Assembly (NCBI GenBank): GCA_030568195.1
Contig: JAJLTO010000002.1
Span: 124,001-188,000 of the forward strand
Direction: 5' to 3'
Length of the DNA stretch: 64,000 bases
From: Dipodascopsis uninucleata var. uninucleata
Lineage: Eukaryota; Ascomycota; Lipomycetes; Lipomycetales; Lipomycetaceae
Shown: positions 24,939 through 36,490 of the stretch, in pieces
Position numbering within the stretch: the first letter of the stretch is position 1
Layout: every line of letters begins with the position of its first letter
The notes under the pieces: model-generated
Told to the model about the DNA's origin: nothing
Databases searched by the model: none
Seen by the model: only the letters and a program-made list of their open reading frames with translations
Program-made: the position numbers and the translations under genes

Positions 24939-26411
24939 CTAACATTTCTTCATAAGAGAAGGTCCGACAAGTTTTATTCTTGCTATTATGAGTCCTATTC
25001 CACCGATAAAAAGACTGGCTCCTGCCAAGCCTTTCATGCCGTCCCATTGCTTGATCTCTGTAGCATCACCTAAGATAGCACCTCCAACAGGGACACCTAC
25101 CAGAGTACCAAAACCAAGACAAAAAAACATCAAACCGACTCTTACGCCAATTTCTCTTATAGGACTAATTTGTGCGCAGCATGCAGGTAATAGAGCAACG
25201 AATGTTCCGGAGAAGAAACCATATACAATGCCATAAGCAATACAGGACGCTTCATTTGATCCAGGAATCCATAATGCAAGAGTTACAATTCCACAACCCA
25301 GCATCCCTAAAATATTCATGTTGTAGTTACCAAGCTTATCTGCCAATATTGCGGGCAAAATTCGACCAAAAATACTGGCACCGTTCATCATCGAGACTAT
25401 ATAGTTCGCCATATCTACACTGACACCTCTGAAGACGGACGATGCTACAATATAAGTGAAGGGAAGCATAAACCCCAAAAATCCCATCCAAAAAGAGGAA
25501 ACTAGAATAGTATAGTTTGAATCTTTGAATTGATCTAGCAGAATACGCGGATGAATGGACTCCCATTTTCCCTTCGGTTTAATATTAGAGCGAACAAACA
25601 GGTTCGCGATAATCAGCAGGAAGAGAACAATGAAACCACAAAGTCGCATGGTCCACCCAAAAGTTGACTCTACAGTCATTCTTCTAATCATTATAGGATA
25701 TAGGACACCACCTACGCTAGAGCCGCTCGACATCAGTCCCAATGCAAGCGTTCTCTTGCGTCTGAACCAAGAGCTAACAGACGCAACAGATGCATTGAAC
25801 ACGCAAGCCATTCCAACGGCAGATAGGATACCTTGTAAGCTAAAAAAATATCAGTTTTATAGTAACACCAAAAAGTCTTTCCTCATGTGATACACATACA
25901 AGAATATAGGGCCAAAGGTGCTAGATATTGAGAGTAGCATAATAGCAGCAACCTGTACTATTGTTCCTACCAGAAGAATATATCTCGGTCCATAACAGTC
26001 AAAAAGACGCCCTACAATCTATAGCAAAATAATCAACTATTAGTGACACTTAATAGTAAAAGATCAGACATTTAAACGGCTACTTACTAGTCCACCAACA
26101 AACATAACCAGTGTTTGGACGGACGCAATCCAAGATACTGTAGTTGACGAATAGTCCTTCAATTGATGCTGCATATAGTAATCTTGGAACACACCGACAG
26201 TATTTAGCCATCCAAAACTGCAAAATTGTGCGCACCACGCTCCCAAAACAGTGAGCCAAGCTGTTCTTCCTCCATCTGGAAAATGATGTGCTGAAGGCTG
26301 CGGAGTAGGAATTGCAACTTCGACGTCACTGCTATCCAGCTTTTCCTCCAGTTCGATATCATTAGAATAATTCTGGAGTATCTCTGGTGAGATTTCTTCA
26401 GTTTCTGCCAT
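24939..26411 (-). CDS. Monocarboxylate-transporter-like MFS permease (MCT/SLC16 type)
   Basis: Three exons, 26088-26411, 25900-26018 and 24939-25839, all in phase, about 447 residues. The N-terminus is acidic and hydrophilic (about 45 residues) and followed by FPDGGRTAWLTVLGAWCAQFCSFGW, the MCT signature before and within helix 1. Then come GVFQDYY, VSWIASVQ, VGRLFDCYGPRY in the helix 2-3 loop, and FFLQGILSAVGMACVFNASVASVSSWFRRKR leading to helix 5. The second half has the usual six segments, including FGRILPAILADKLG. Twelve segments are visible in total. Fungal members include Mch/riboflavin-type permeases; the substrate cannot be inferred. It probably lies in the plasma membrane. Confidence 0.9.
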
Positions 26412-27037
26412 TATGACAAGATGTTCGTATTGTGCAATCTAAAAATTAATAAGTATGTATGACTACGTATTGTAAGCTAGAAATATGACGCTTGTATATG
26501 TTTCGGGGTCTTAAGATCCAGTATTTGAATATGCTTTACCGCATATCTGATAGTGCCCTTTAATATATTACAAGTAAAAGTAATTTAACAGCACCTGCAA
26601 GAGCTTAACTTCCCCGAAAGAGCTCGATGCTGATGTGAAGTTCAAAAAATTTCAAATCGCGAACTCGATATTCAAGTTATTGTTAACCCTCTTCAACTAA
26701 ATTCCATTTGTTTAGCAGAAGAGCAAATTAACTTCTAGGCTAAGTTGGTAATCGCGATAAGCATTTTCTCAAGCAATGCTGTCGCAGACATGCTAATAGG
26801 GTTTACTATTATATTCCGGAATGTGGAATAGTGCGGGACTCCAAACAAGCTTTTGATGCTCGCATGATAAATACAATGGCTGAACAATGAAAATAATACG
26901 AAAACTAAAATAATACGAAAAACCCCAATATCAAAATGTGCTTCCACCAGGATTGCAAGGCAAATATATACAAAATTATACGAATTCTTATTACAGTATA
27001 TAAAGAGATTGCAAATTAGAATCGCATACTCGCTCAA
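26412..27037. other. Intergenic, nothing recognised
   Basis: This is the promoter region of the MCT-like gene and the 3' flank of CHL1. A frame of 100 codons at 26735-27037 (minus) directly follows the CHL1 stop but is AT-rich and shows no family features. Confidence 0.5.
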
Positions 27038-30000
27038 CTACTGTGCTCGTTTTTCTGAGGGACTCATTTTTGCTTTAAAAAATTGACTAATGGATTTTTG
27101 TGCGCTAGCGCATCTCATCTGTTGATTATTGATATCCTTTCCAGAGTCAGTCGAAGTACATATACTATTTCGTATCCATTTCGGCAGCTTCTTTCGGATC
27201 CGAGGATTGTTGAATCTTGAATCCAAAAAAACTATGACGGCATAATCATTAATATGCCTTACACCTCTCCCAATACTTTGATTTACAGCACGCATACACA
27301 AATTTTCATAATAGTCATTAGATGCGCTCACAGCGGCCTTTTTGGCTATGTCTTGAATGCGATTAGCACTAAATTGTTTTCCCGAATATCGACATTGCTC
27401 AGATATACTGGGTAGCCTTTCGTCAGAAAATTGCTTAGCATTAAGCGTTTCGCAGGTTTCTTCAAATACTTTCGATTCAATAAAATTTTTCTTTGCAACT
27501 ATGTCCGCAGATTTTGCATTAGGAAATGGCAAACCTACCATTAAGATACCTCGAGCGAGCCTATCTGAGTAGTTAATACCTTCCGACATCTTACCACCGA
27601 CAACCCCCAATAAAATTGCCCCCCTCCGAGGTCCGTGACTTCCCTGAGGAATCGAACTGTTAGATATTGCTTGGCTGTATGCTGATAAAACACTATCTAC
27701 CTTTTGTGATTCACGAGGCTCCTCAAATATATCTTTCCGAGTATTTAACTGATCCCAAATAGATAGCCGCGCATTCATTGCCTTTTGCTTCCATATATCT
27801 GTCACGAACCCCATATATTTATAGCTGGGGAAAAACACAACTATTCCGTCGGGAATCACAAAAGCCAAATTCATGATTGTACGTCCTAGTTCTTCCGCTA
27901 AACTACGATCCTTTTGGCGGTCAAAGTTGAATATGAGGTCAATTTCTGTCGGTCCTTTGGTGATTGTCCACACTCCAAGGTTCTCTTTAGGAATAACATG
28001 GTCACAGGACAGGAACTTAAACCTATCTTCTGAACAGAATGGGAAGAGATATCTGACATAATCGCTCACTGGCTCCATGGTACCACCAGCAAGAATGACA
28101 CAACGAGCTTCATCAACAACTGATTGAAAGTGAAAGCTCACATCGAGGAGCAAATATCGTAAAATCTTTGTATTATTGACCTTTTCAAAGAAAATTTTCC
28201 CTTCTTTACTAGGATTTGTGAGAGCCATTAAAAACGAAACTATTCGCGATAAAGTAGGCTGTCCACTGTAATTGGAAGCTCTATCTTTTTTTGAATCAGT
28301 CGATTCATCATCCAGAACAGCCATATAAGTTTCTACCTTCCTTGCGAGCTTACTTTTCTCAAGATATTTCTCCAGCTTAAAAATATTCACTGTATCGGCG
28401 GCTCCGCCCTGAAGGATATCATTCTGTGATAATTCAGATCCAGCTTCGATGTTTTGCCTTGTTAAAAAACTGTCTAGGACTTCAAGAATGGTAATAATTT
28501 GGTTTATGTATACTTTGTTCCCGCCGTTCAGTCTCTTAGAAAATTTATCTAAATAAATCTGAACACTGTTTTTCGCTCGAATAACGTCACCTTGAGAAAT
28601 TGAGAAAGAGTATAACGAAGTTAAGGTATCTATCAAGTTATGTGCTTCATCTATGATAACAATTTGATCTTTGAGGGAAATTGATAGAGCCTTCCTGAAA
28701 CTATTTTGTAAAAGTAGAGGATAAGGTAAAGTAATTATCTATAGAGTTATCGTTAAACAGAGAACAGAGCTGTAAGCACATACAATACCTCTGAAGTGTC
28801 ACATACCTCACTAAAATCAACAGCATTTCTACTACCATAATAAGGACATACGGTAGTTTTCCTTCCGATCTCACAGATTTCTTCAATATCTCGTATATCG
28901 GCCTATGAGTTAAGTTAAAAAATATCTTGTATTCGGCATATAGAACAACTTACTAGAACATTGTCACGAAACTCACGAGATTTCACTCTATCTTCTATTT
29001 CGATGTCGTTTGTCATGTATTGACACTTTTTAGCAGCTGATGACTGTTGTAAGTCCATACAAGCTTCATTCATACTGCCAAGGTCCCGAAGTCTTGATAT
29101 TCGAGGATGAATACAAAGTTGCTTTCGAGAAGATAGAGGAACATGTCGTACATGGGCGTCCGTATGACCCAATTCAGAAGGTGGAAAATTAGGTAGCTTT
29201 AGCTGCCCTATAAATTGAGAAAGCTGTGAGTGAGTTCTAGATGCAAAAAAAATCTAATATCTTAGTTCTACTCTAATAATATAGTCGAAGTCATCCCTTA
29301 CTTTCGTTTCATTATTGAAATCCTCATCTTCGTCGTCGTCAGCACCGCTAGACTTCCCACCTAGCCTTTTGGTTACAACAGGTTAGAACATTTAGTCTGT
29401 TCCTATATTCAATAGCTATCATTAGATCTTACTTTGCGAGCAATGCCTGAACGTCTGGAGACAGATTACTAGTTACGTCAACTCTCCCAATCGACTTGAC
29501 TTCTATCCTCCCCTCCTCATCGCTTTCCCAGTCTTCGACCAAGTATTTTTCATGGTCCAAGTCAATTGCACTGTCCTGCTGTCTCTATAATAGTCCATTA
29601 TAATACCTAATTAGTTTATAACCCATTAATATTTCATTGAAAGCTGATAGACATACATTACGCTTTGTAAATATCAAGCCCCTGGTGGAAGAACTCCTGT
29701 TGTTATATTTTACTGTTGCTTTTTCACGCCTCTCAAATTCTCTTAAACGTTTAAGCCTCTCTTGAAGTAGCCTATACTTTCTAGCTCTCTGTTCAACCAG
29801 TTGCTGTCGATGATATTCTTTTACCCATTCAGGTTCATCGTCGCCCTGATTATCTTTGGTCTCATCAACTTGAATCGATTGATGATCTCGAAGCCAAGTC
29901 AAAGCAGCGCAAATAAGAGAGAGAGATTTCCCCTTTACATGTTAAATAGTACTCAGTTTAATTCTCAGTCAAATATAATATGCTTACAGTTCCTAAAACT

Positions 30001-30185
30001 TGTCAATAGCTGTAACAGAGTGAGTAAAAACTGGATCGATTTTGTTATCATCACTAACCTGTAGGACTTTCAAATATTCCAATTTTCCTTTCTTCAATTG
30101 CATCATACACCGAATTCATGAATTCGATCTGCGTATCGTAAGGCTTGTATGGGTGATGGAAGTCTTTTGTATTACTTTTTCTCAT
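27038..30185 (-). CDS. CHL1: XPD/FANCJ-family DNA helicase Chl1/DDX11
   Basis: Eight exons: 30059-30185, 29988-29992, 29657-29932, 29433-29584, 29302-29365, 28954-29253, 28807-28902 and 27038-28738. Phases agree and give 906 residues, near human DDX11. It is a 5'-3' iron-sulfur DNA helicase needed for sister-chromatid cohesion. Motifs in order: the Q-like region FHHPYKPYDTQIEFM, Walker A SPTGTGKSLSLICAALTW (assembled only with the 5-nt second exon GAACT), ASRTHSQLSQF (motif Ia), the Fe-S domain with cysteines in QLCIHPR, NEACMDLQQ, KKCQYM and TVCPYYGSR, NAVDF, TLPYPLLLQ, Walker B VIIDEAHNL, then HD2 with VVFFPSYKYM, ILLGVVGGKMSEGINYSD and NQSIGRGVRHINDYAVIVFLDSR. An acidic insert separates motifs I and Ia as in DDX11. 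The C-terminus SISQFFKAK resembles a PCNA-binding box (QxxIxxFF-like). Confidence 0.94.
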
Positions 30186-30682
30186 GTCTATTTTAATAAC
30201 TTTTGCTATATCGACTGTTAGTTCTCATATGCAAGCAGTCAAGTTTTACAAAAGCGCGTACATTCATATTTGGTTTCCGTCTTGTCTGCCATTAAGAAGC
30301 ACTAGAATTTATCACGTAACAAATCGCTAAAATGTGAAGTTCCTCAAATAGATAATAATTTATTGCAATTTTATATTTCGAAATCCGAAATAGACATTCT
30401 AGCTGCGTTGACTTGCTAAAACTGTTGCCTGTTACATCGCGTTCAGGCTTTTTTTTGCTGACAAAAAAGCTGGGAATATCTCGCGTATATTAGTTAAAAG
30501 GGTGTATAACCAAATTTTACTTTGTAAACATCTTTTTGAAAATCAGCAGAAAATCCAGACCTTTGTAATATAGTTATTGAAAGCAAAATCCAAACATACC
30601 TTATCTTCGAAAAAGATAGAACTGATACTTAAGCAATCACGATCGTCTATTATAGCTTGTTAATAGAGATTTCACGGTCATA
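30186..30682. promoter_or_regulatory. Divergent intergenic region CHL1/RAE1
   Basis: A 497-nt spacer between the start codons of CHL1 and RAE1, AT-rich, presumably a shared promoter. A short direct/inverted A-T rich element TTTTTTTGCTGACAAAAAAGC occurs near 30450. No factor site is called. Confidence 0.45.
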
Positions 30683-32114
30683 ATGTCGCTTTTTGGGTCA
30701 ACACCGGGGATTGCAAAGCCAGCAGCACCGTCTACAGGATCGGTACAAGATCTTGCTGGAGATCGCGATTTAACATCCCCACCAGAGGATTCTATTTCGG
30801 ATTTATCTTTTTCACCCCAAGCAGAGTTCCTTGCTGTTAGTTCATGGGATAAAAAAGTACGAATTTATGAGCTGGCTGCAAATGGAGACTCTCAGGGCAA
30901 AACTCTCTACGAGCACCAGGGACCAGTTTTAAGCGTGCATTGGTCGAAGGTAAGCACTTCTAGATCTGAAAAATTCTATGGTTCATTTCCTTCATATAGG
31001 CTGAAGATCAAATTGATTGTGGTTGGTTGTTAATCTTTTATAGGATGGTACGAAAGTTGTTTCTGGTGGCGCAGACAAGGCCGGTAGATTACTAGATATG
31101 AACACTGGACAATCGAGCCAGATCGCAGTTCATGATGCAGCCATCAAAAGCGTTCGATTCGTGGATGCTGGAAACAGTGGTCAGCAAATAGTTGCGACAG
31201 GTTCATGGGATAAAACATTGAAATACTGGGATCTACGATCGCCGAATCCAATTGGCACTGTGCAGTTGCCAGAGAGAGTATATACGATGGATGTCCAACA
31301 ACAGCTACTAGTTGTTGGAACAGCCGAGCGCCATATTTGTATTGTCGATTTATCGAATCCTGTTACAATTTTTAAAAAGATGCAAAGTCAGCTTAAACTG
31401 CAGACTCGTGTTATTACTTGCTATCCAACTGGCAATGGTTTCGCAGTCGGAAGTATAGAAGGACGATGTTCATTTCAGTATGTGGACGACAAGGATCAGA
31501 CGTATGTATAAGGATGTTCTTTTTTGTATGACGGACATATTACTAACTATATTTATAATCTAGGAGATGGGGATTTTCATTCAGATGTCACCGTGATAAT
31601 GCTACTACTGGTGCCCGAACAGAGACAAATGTATATTCAGTGAACGCAATTAATTTCCATCCACAGTTTGGTACTTTCTCGACGGCTGGATCCGATGGTT
31701 CATTTCATTTTTGGTACGTCTCTACATGTAGTATTGATAACAAATTTTTACATATAGGAGAATAGATAATTTTAACATTTCTTAAACTAGGGATAAGGAT
31801 TCAAAGCATAGGCTCAAAGGATACGGCTCTCTTGGAGCAAGTATCCCGGCAACTGCATTCAATAGAAACGGCACAATTTTCGCATATGCGCTTAGCTACG
31901 ACTGGAGCAAGGTACTTAATAATTAATATTACTGTATTTCAGTATACTAACTCGTACAATAAAGGGATATCAATTTAACAGACCAGATTATCCAAACGTT
32001 GTCAAGCTTCACCCCGTCAAGGAAGAAGAGGTATGAATATAATACTGCCAATACACTGATCATAAACTAACAAATAATTTCCAGGTTAAACCACGTCCAG
32101 CGAAGAAGCGATAA
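30683..32114 (+). CDS. RAE1: mRNA export factor Rae1/Gle2, WD40 protein
   Basis: Six exons: 30683-30949, 31044-31501, 31564-31713, 31791-31911, 31965-32030 and 32085-32114; 363 residues, normal for the family. Rae1/Gle2 binds the GLEBS motif of the nucleoporin Nup98/Nup116 and promotes mRNA export and spindle functions. It begins with a short tail SLFGSTPG, then [17 protein letters not shown], typical of Rae1, followed by seven WD-type blades: [81 protein letters not shown] and [11 protein letters not shown]. The segment [11 protein letters not shown] with [11 protein letters not shown] matches the Rae1 RNA/GLEBS surface. It ends with the basic KPRPAKKR. Confidence 0.96.
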
Positions 32115-34151
32115 TTTATTCCTTGTATTATTTAATTATAGTCATTGTTATATTTGTATTTTACTTGTAGAACGAATGAATTTTTCGAAGCAAAACTTTT
32201 TCCTTCGCACATTCATCAATTTACTCCTGTAAATTTGCCCTAACGGGTCTATTAGTTACCCTGACTTCAATTATTTTATATAAAACTTCACCAAGGCAAA
32301 AATTTTCTTCTTGCTCCAGGCTCTTCGCGCAAAAGATTGCTTTCGAAGCTTGCAAGAATGCCATGAATCGTACAAAGTATGATTCATGAGCTTTATATGC
32401 TTTGGGGAAAGGTACGCTCTTTATCTTGTGCTTTTGAAGCTGTTGTATTTTTGATACTAATCTTTATTTGATTGTAGTCTCCGGTCACTTACATCTTGAA
32501 ATGACATTGGTTATTTCGAGATTTGTGGAAACGCGTTGAATTAAAACTCAAGTCGTAATTCGATTCTAATATCTATTTTAATTGATTCTTTTCACTGGAT
32601 TATTTGAGATATGGATCCGATGTATTGTAGTCGTTGCGTGTAGCAATGATTATTGAGGGCTGTAACTTGGTGATTGCAGTTATGGGGGGGTCAATTAAAT
32701 TCAGGTATCTGGAATTGTTACTTGTGAATCAGTGATTGCTGATTCTTTCGACGTGTTTGGGTCAACTTGATACACCATGTATGTGGCGGATCTTTGACTC
32801 GTCGATAGTTATGCAATCCGTGCTCAGAAATCTGAGCTAGAACACAATGGAGCTTATTCTTGTTGCTAAGAGCCTCTTTTTTATTATGGGTTCGTGCCTT
32901 TCTGAAGGCTGAGATAGATATAGTCAAATATATCGAACCCTTGACAGTTACTGGTTTTCAGTCTTTTTTGATACCTTTTATTAAATACTCGAAGGAGATG
33001 AATAGGATCTTCTTGGATCTGATAGATCTGGAAGAAGAAGATATAAGAGCCTCTTTCACTCCATTAAAATTTCCCCTAAGCTTAGCTGCTTGACAAGTAA
33101 TTAAGAAGAATTATTATTATGATGAGAATCAACGCATTAGAGTCAAGCTCTGAGAGAATCATCCTAAAAAAGAGGTGATTTCTTATTGAAAGATCTTTGC
33201 AATCCAACTCTGATATTCTTATATATATTACATCAAGCACCTAAAGAATGCGAAAGGAGTGAATATTTTACTTTGACGATTGATTTTTTTTTTCAATATT
33301 TAGAATTAACCCGTAAGATATGATACCTCATTAAACGTGAATGAATGTTTGATCTATTTTAGTTGTACTAATATTATCAGATATATGACAAGAATATATT
33401 AATTTATAAATCATATTTGGATTAAGAAGCTTTAAGTACCAGATTCATTTTTATTCGCTTCCACGATCTATAGGATATGGGTTTAAGTAAATTGAAGACA
33501 TGAATTCGATAGATTTGTAGAACGATACTTATGGTCATCACCATTATTGGTAGTATATGAATCGTTCGGATAAATGCTTATATAAATCATATCATAATAC
33601 GCATGACCATGAAATGGAAGAAACATCAATCAAGAAGCAAAAAGTGCGCCAAACTACACAATGACACTACAAAACATGACAAAACATAATGACAATGTAT
33701 GAATAATATAGAAGATAACTAAGAGAAAACATTTGACGTATGTCTGCCCTTAGACTTACAAAGGCTAAAGCAGTAACAAGGAATGTGAAAGAAAGACAGT
33801 TAGACTGCTTTTTAAAATGATATAGTTTCAACATAAGTAAACGATATGAATTTAAAAAATCATGGAATCTATAAAGCTGTCAAGCATCCAATGATAAGAG
33901 AAAATATGCGTCTAAGGTAAAGCATTATTAGAATATCATTTCAACTGTACCGAAAGCGATGATAGGCGTCAGACAAGATACAAAATCAGGTCAAAAGAAG
34001 TGATTATTTTGTCATTCAATGTAAATGCAAGTGTAGACAACTTCATGAAATAAGAGTGGAATTAATTATACTTCCACGAGTTAGTAGGATTCTTTTGAGC
34101 ATAGTACTATGGTGAACAATTAATTGATCGAAGTTCACCCCAATGTAAGCT
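32115..34151. other. Convergent intergenic region RAE1/ICE2
   Basis: About 2 kb of AT-rich DNA between converging genes. It holds one good inverted repeat near 32362-32389 and short frames (for example 32860-33093) with no family features. Long for a convergent spacer in this window. Confidence 0.45.
32362..32389. repeat. Inverted repeat, 8-bp stem
   Basis: CATGAATC and GATTCATG flank a short centre (GTACAAAGTAT) that can add two more pairs. It lies about 250 nt past the RAE1 stop. A hairpin or factor site is possible; no homology is known to me. Confidence 0.55.
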
Positions 34152-35471
34152 CTATTCTGTCTTCCAATGCCGAGTCAGTGATTCATTTCTTGACTCCTTA
34201 CCATATATTATTTCAGATGCGTAAATAATCAGTGTCACGGCAGAGTTAACCCAAGACCAAAGCTGCCAAGTATCAATTTGGAAGTCATAAATTTTCGTTG
34301 GTTTAGATAAGAAACCAAAATGTTTCATAAGTAAATTAGAATATACCGCAATCAGGACACAGGGTGCATAAGCTACAACGTAGAAAAGTCCTTTGAGTCT
34401 GGACTCATTGTAGTTGGCATCGTTCTTGGAACTGTCTCTAATTGTTGGAATTATCTGCGTTGCGGCAAAAAGAACAGTGAGCCGGTATGTCAGAGAGACC
34501 ACAATAGAAGGTGTAATAGTTGACATTGCAGCAAACAGAAGCTCGAACACACTTTTAAAGCTCTGAGGGACTGTAGACGCAAGTGAGGATACTATGGTAG
34601 CATAGCTATAATATTGAAAATACCATTAGAATATAGCAAACAAATTTTTGAGATCTAGCAGTTTGGAAACTTACCTCTCCATGATTATAGGTGGAAAAGG
34701 AGGAAATTCAGTCTTCGTCTCTATAATTGGTTCTGATGACTGAAAATCCGTGAATGCCTCATAAATGCAATATACCATATAAGAAAATAGTAAGCTTGAT
34801 TCTATCATATTTCCTTTACCTGAAGTTACGCCATATCCACCAATGAATGTAGTGCAAGTTAACAATACACCAATGATAGTGGCATTGCCAACTGTAAGAA
34901 CTATAGGAAAGGTATAAACCCTGTACAAGAAATAGCAGGCATTTGAAATAATTATTCCTGAAGTCAAAAGCATTACAATCTAGTGAAATTTTAGCATATG
35001 CCAAAGATGTTTATTCTCTTTCTAACTTACCATCCATGTGTCAGATCTATTGTTCACGAGCCATCTACTGATCTGGCCGATAGCTTGTATGACTAGAAGA
35101 GTACAAAATCCTTCTAACACAGCAAATCCAGCGGTAGCATTCTGTAGAAAATATCTCCACGGAAAGATAAGTTTGGAGCCTATAGGATAAGAACAGTCTG
35201 GGTTCGAGTAGATGTTGAGATACATAATGAAAAGAGAAGGGATAATAACATGCTGAAAATAATAGAATACGTTGGTAATGTGACTGAACTTAGTGTTCCT
35301 ACCGAGTAACTTGATTGTTGCGACTGAAAAATAGAAGATAGTGAGAGTTAGAGTGAAAGCTAGTCCACATTCTTCGCCTCCAACGTCAAATGCTAAAGGT
35401 ACCGTAAGAATAATAAGTGAAAGATAGACAAAGTTTGTGAAAACATGGAAAGCAGTCCATAAAGAAGACAT
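34152..35471 (-). CDS. ICE2: ER membrane protein of the ICE2 family
   Basis: Three exons, 35031-35471, 34675-34979 and 34152-34605, in phase, 399 residues. ICE2 is a fungal multi-pass ER protein; in yeast it controls phospholipid synthesis and ER/lipid-droplet balance by restraining the Spo7-Nem1/Pah1 step and assists cortical ER inheritance. Recognisable family points: LTVPLAFDVGGEECGLAFTLTL near the N-terminus (yeast: SIPISFKVGGLECGL), NVFYYFQHVIIPSLFIMYLN, FAVLEGFCTLLVIQAIGQISRWL, MLLTSGIIISNACYFLYRVY, GGYGVTSGKGNMIESSLLFSYMVYCIYE, SIVVSLTYRLTVLFAATQIIP and LFYVVAYAPCVLIAVYSNLL. About eight to ten hydrophobic segments are visible. It is shorter than yeast Ice2 in the middle loop. Its start codon faces that of a small plus-strand gene only 83 nt away. 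Confidence 0.92.
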
Positions 35472-35554
35472 TCCAGACGTTTGTATGCTATATTAAAGGG
35501 TAATAATTCCCTCTTGCTCTTTCGTCCTAATTACGATTCAACAATCTATGATGA

Positions 35555-36017
35555 ATGATGCTCAAAGAGAATACAGGTAAACTTTGGAAGCCGCCGTTAA
35601 TATGCTATATATCGACTCCTTTAAAGACAAAATTCTCTTAAAAATTATCCGTGGTAAAATATAAAATTAGTGCAATAATGAAGACGCGACCACTGTTCAA
35701 TAATACGCACTATAATAGCTTATTTTGTTGTTTGTATATAAATGATATTGCTTTATACATGAGTTCGCTGTCCTTTGTATACTTCGTCTGTTACAGACAA
35801 GCTGAAGCTGGATCTGGTGACTTCCAAAGTGAACGACAGTATTATTGCAGCAAATCTAAATATCTTTTGTCAGCTATTATACGAATCAAAAACTACGTTA
35901 CTACACTATCACGACAAGCTTTCAAAACTAGATCAGACTGTAGTTATTTCAATAGTAACTTTGTTCCCATTACAGCAAGTATCTATAGTATATTGTAACC
36001 CGCCATTCATATCTTGA
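35555..36017 (+). CDS. Putative small helical protein
   Basis: I do not recognise it. An ATG at 35555 opens MMLKENT, a GT-AG intron (35577-35796, 220 nt, long for this window) joins in frame to DKLKLDLVTSKVNDSIIAA, and the frame continues through a Leu-rich amphipathic helix with QLLYESKTTLLHYHDKLSK. The end is uncertain: reading through gives a stop at 36017; an optional intron 35940-35990 ends with the same exon. The product is about 80-90 residues with coiled-coil character and no membrane segment. The precise frame match across the intron and the helical heptads support a real gene, but the evidence is thin. It may share a promoter with ICE2. Confidence 0.35.
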
Positions 36018-36490
36018 CTCCATATAGACTCCAAGGACAGATTGTCTTCCGAGCAATGCCATATAGGCTCTCGTGTAATCGAAATAGCACGCATTGATAT
36101 TACTTACCTATTTTGAATGATATAAAGATTATAATTCTACTGCAGAAGAACATATGGTTGGATAAAGTGGTTTTGAAATTTTTTCTAGATGACAGAAAGC
36201 ATACAGGGAAATTTTGTGTTGTTTTTTTTTTGGAGTAAAAACTGGGTGATTCATCATAACGCAAAAAAATTATTCTGCTGCTGCAGACTTATTGTGTCTG
36301 AATATACCGGAAGACTACCTACAAGCTGCAAGCTCTCAAACTGAAAGTAAGTAATAATATTTATTATGAACGATTGGTTACGGACTATTCTGCGAGAAAT
36401 CCATAGAAATATTCTATAGGAGGAGTATGTTTTAAGCGAGACGAGCCTTATTGACTATAAGCTAATAGAGTATATAACTGCACGGAGAAA
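36018..36490. other. Intergenic, nothing recognised
   Basis: This is the upstream region of the phosphatase-like gene. It has a run of T residues near 36222 and short AT-rich stretches. No gene supported. Confidence 0.45.

Noticed and set aside
26735-27037. 100-codon minus-strand frame directly after the CHL1 stop
   Set aside because: Hydrophobic and Ile/Phe/Tyr-rich as expected of translated AT-rich DNA; probably CHL1 3' UTR.
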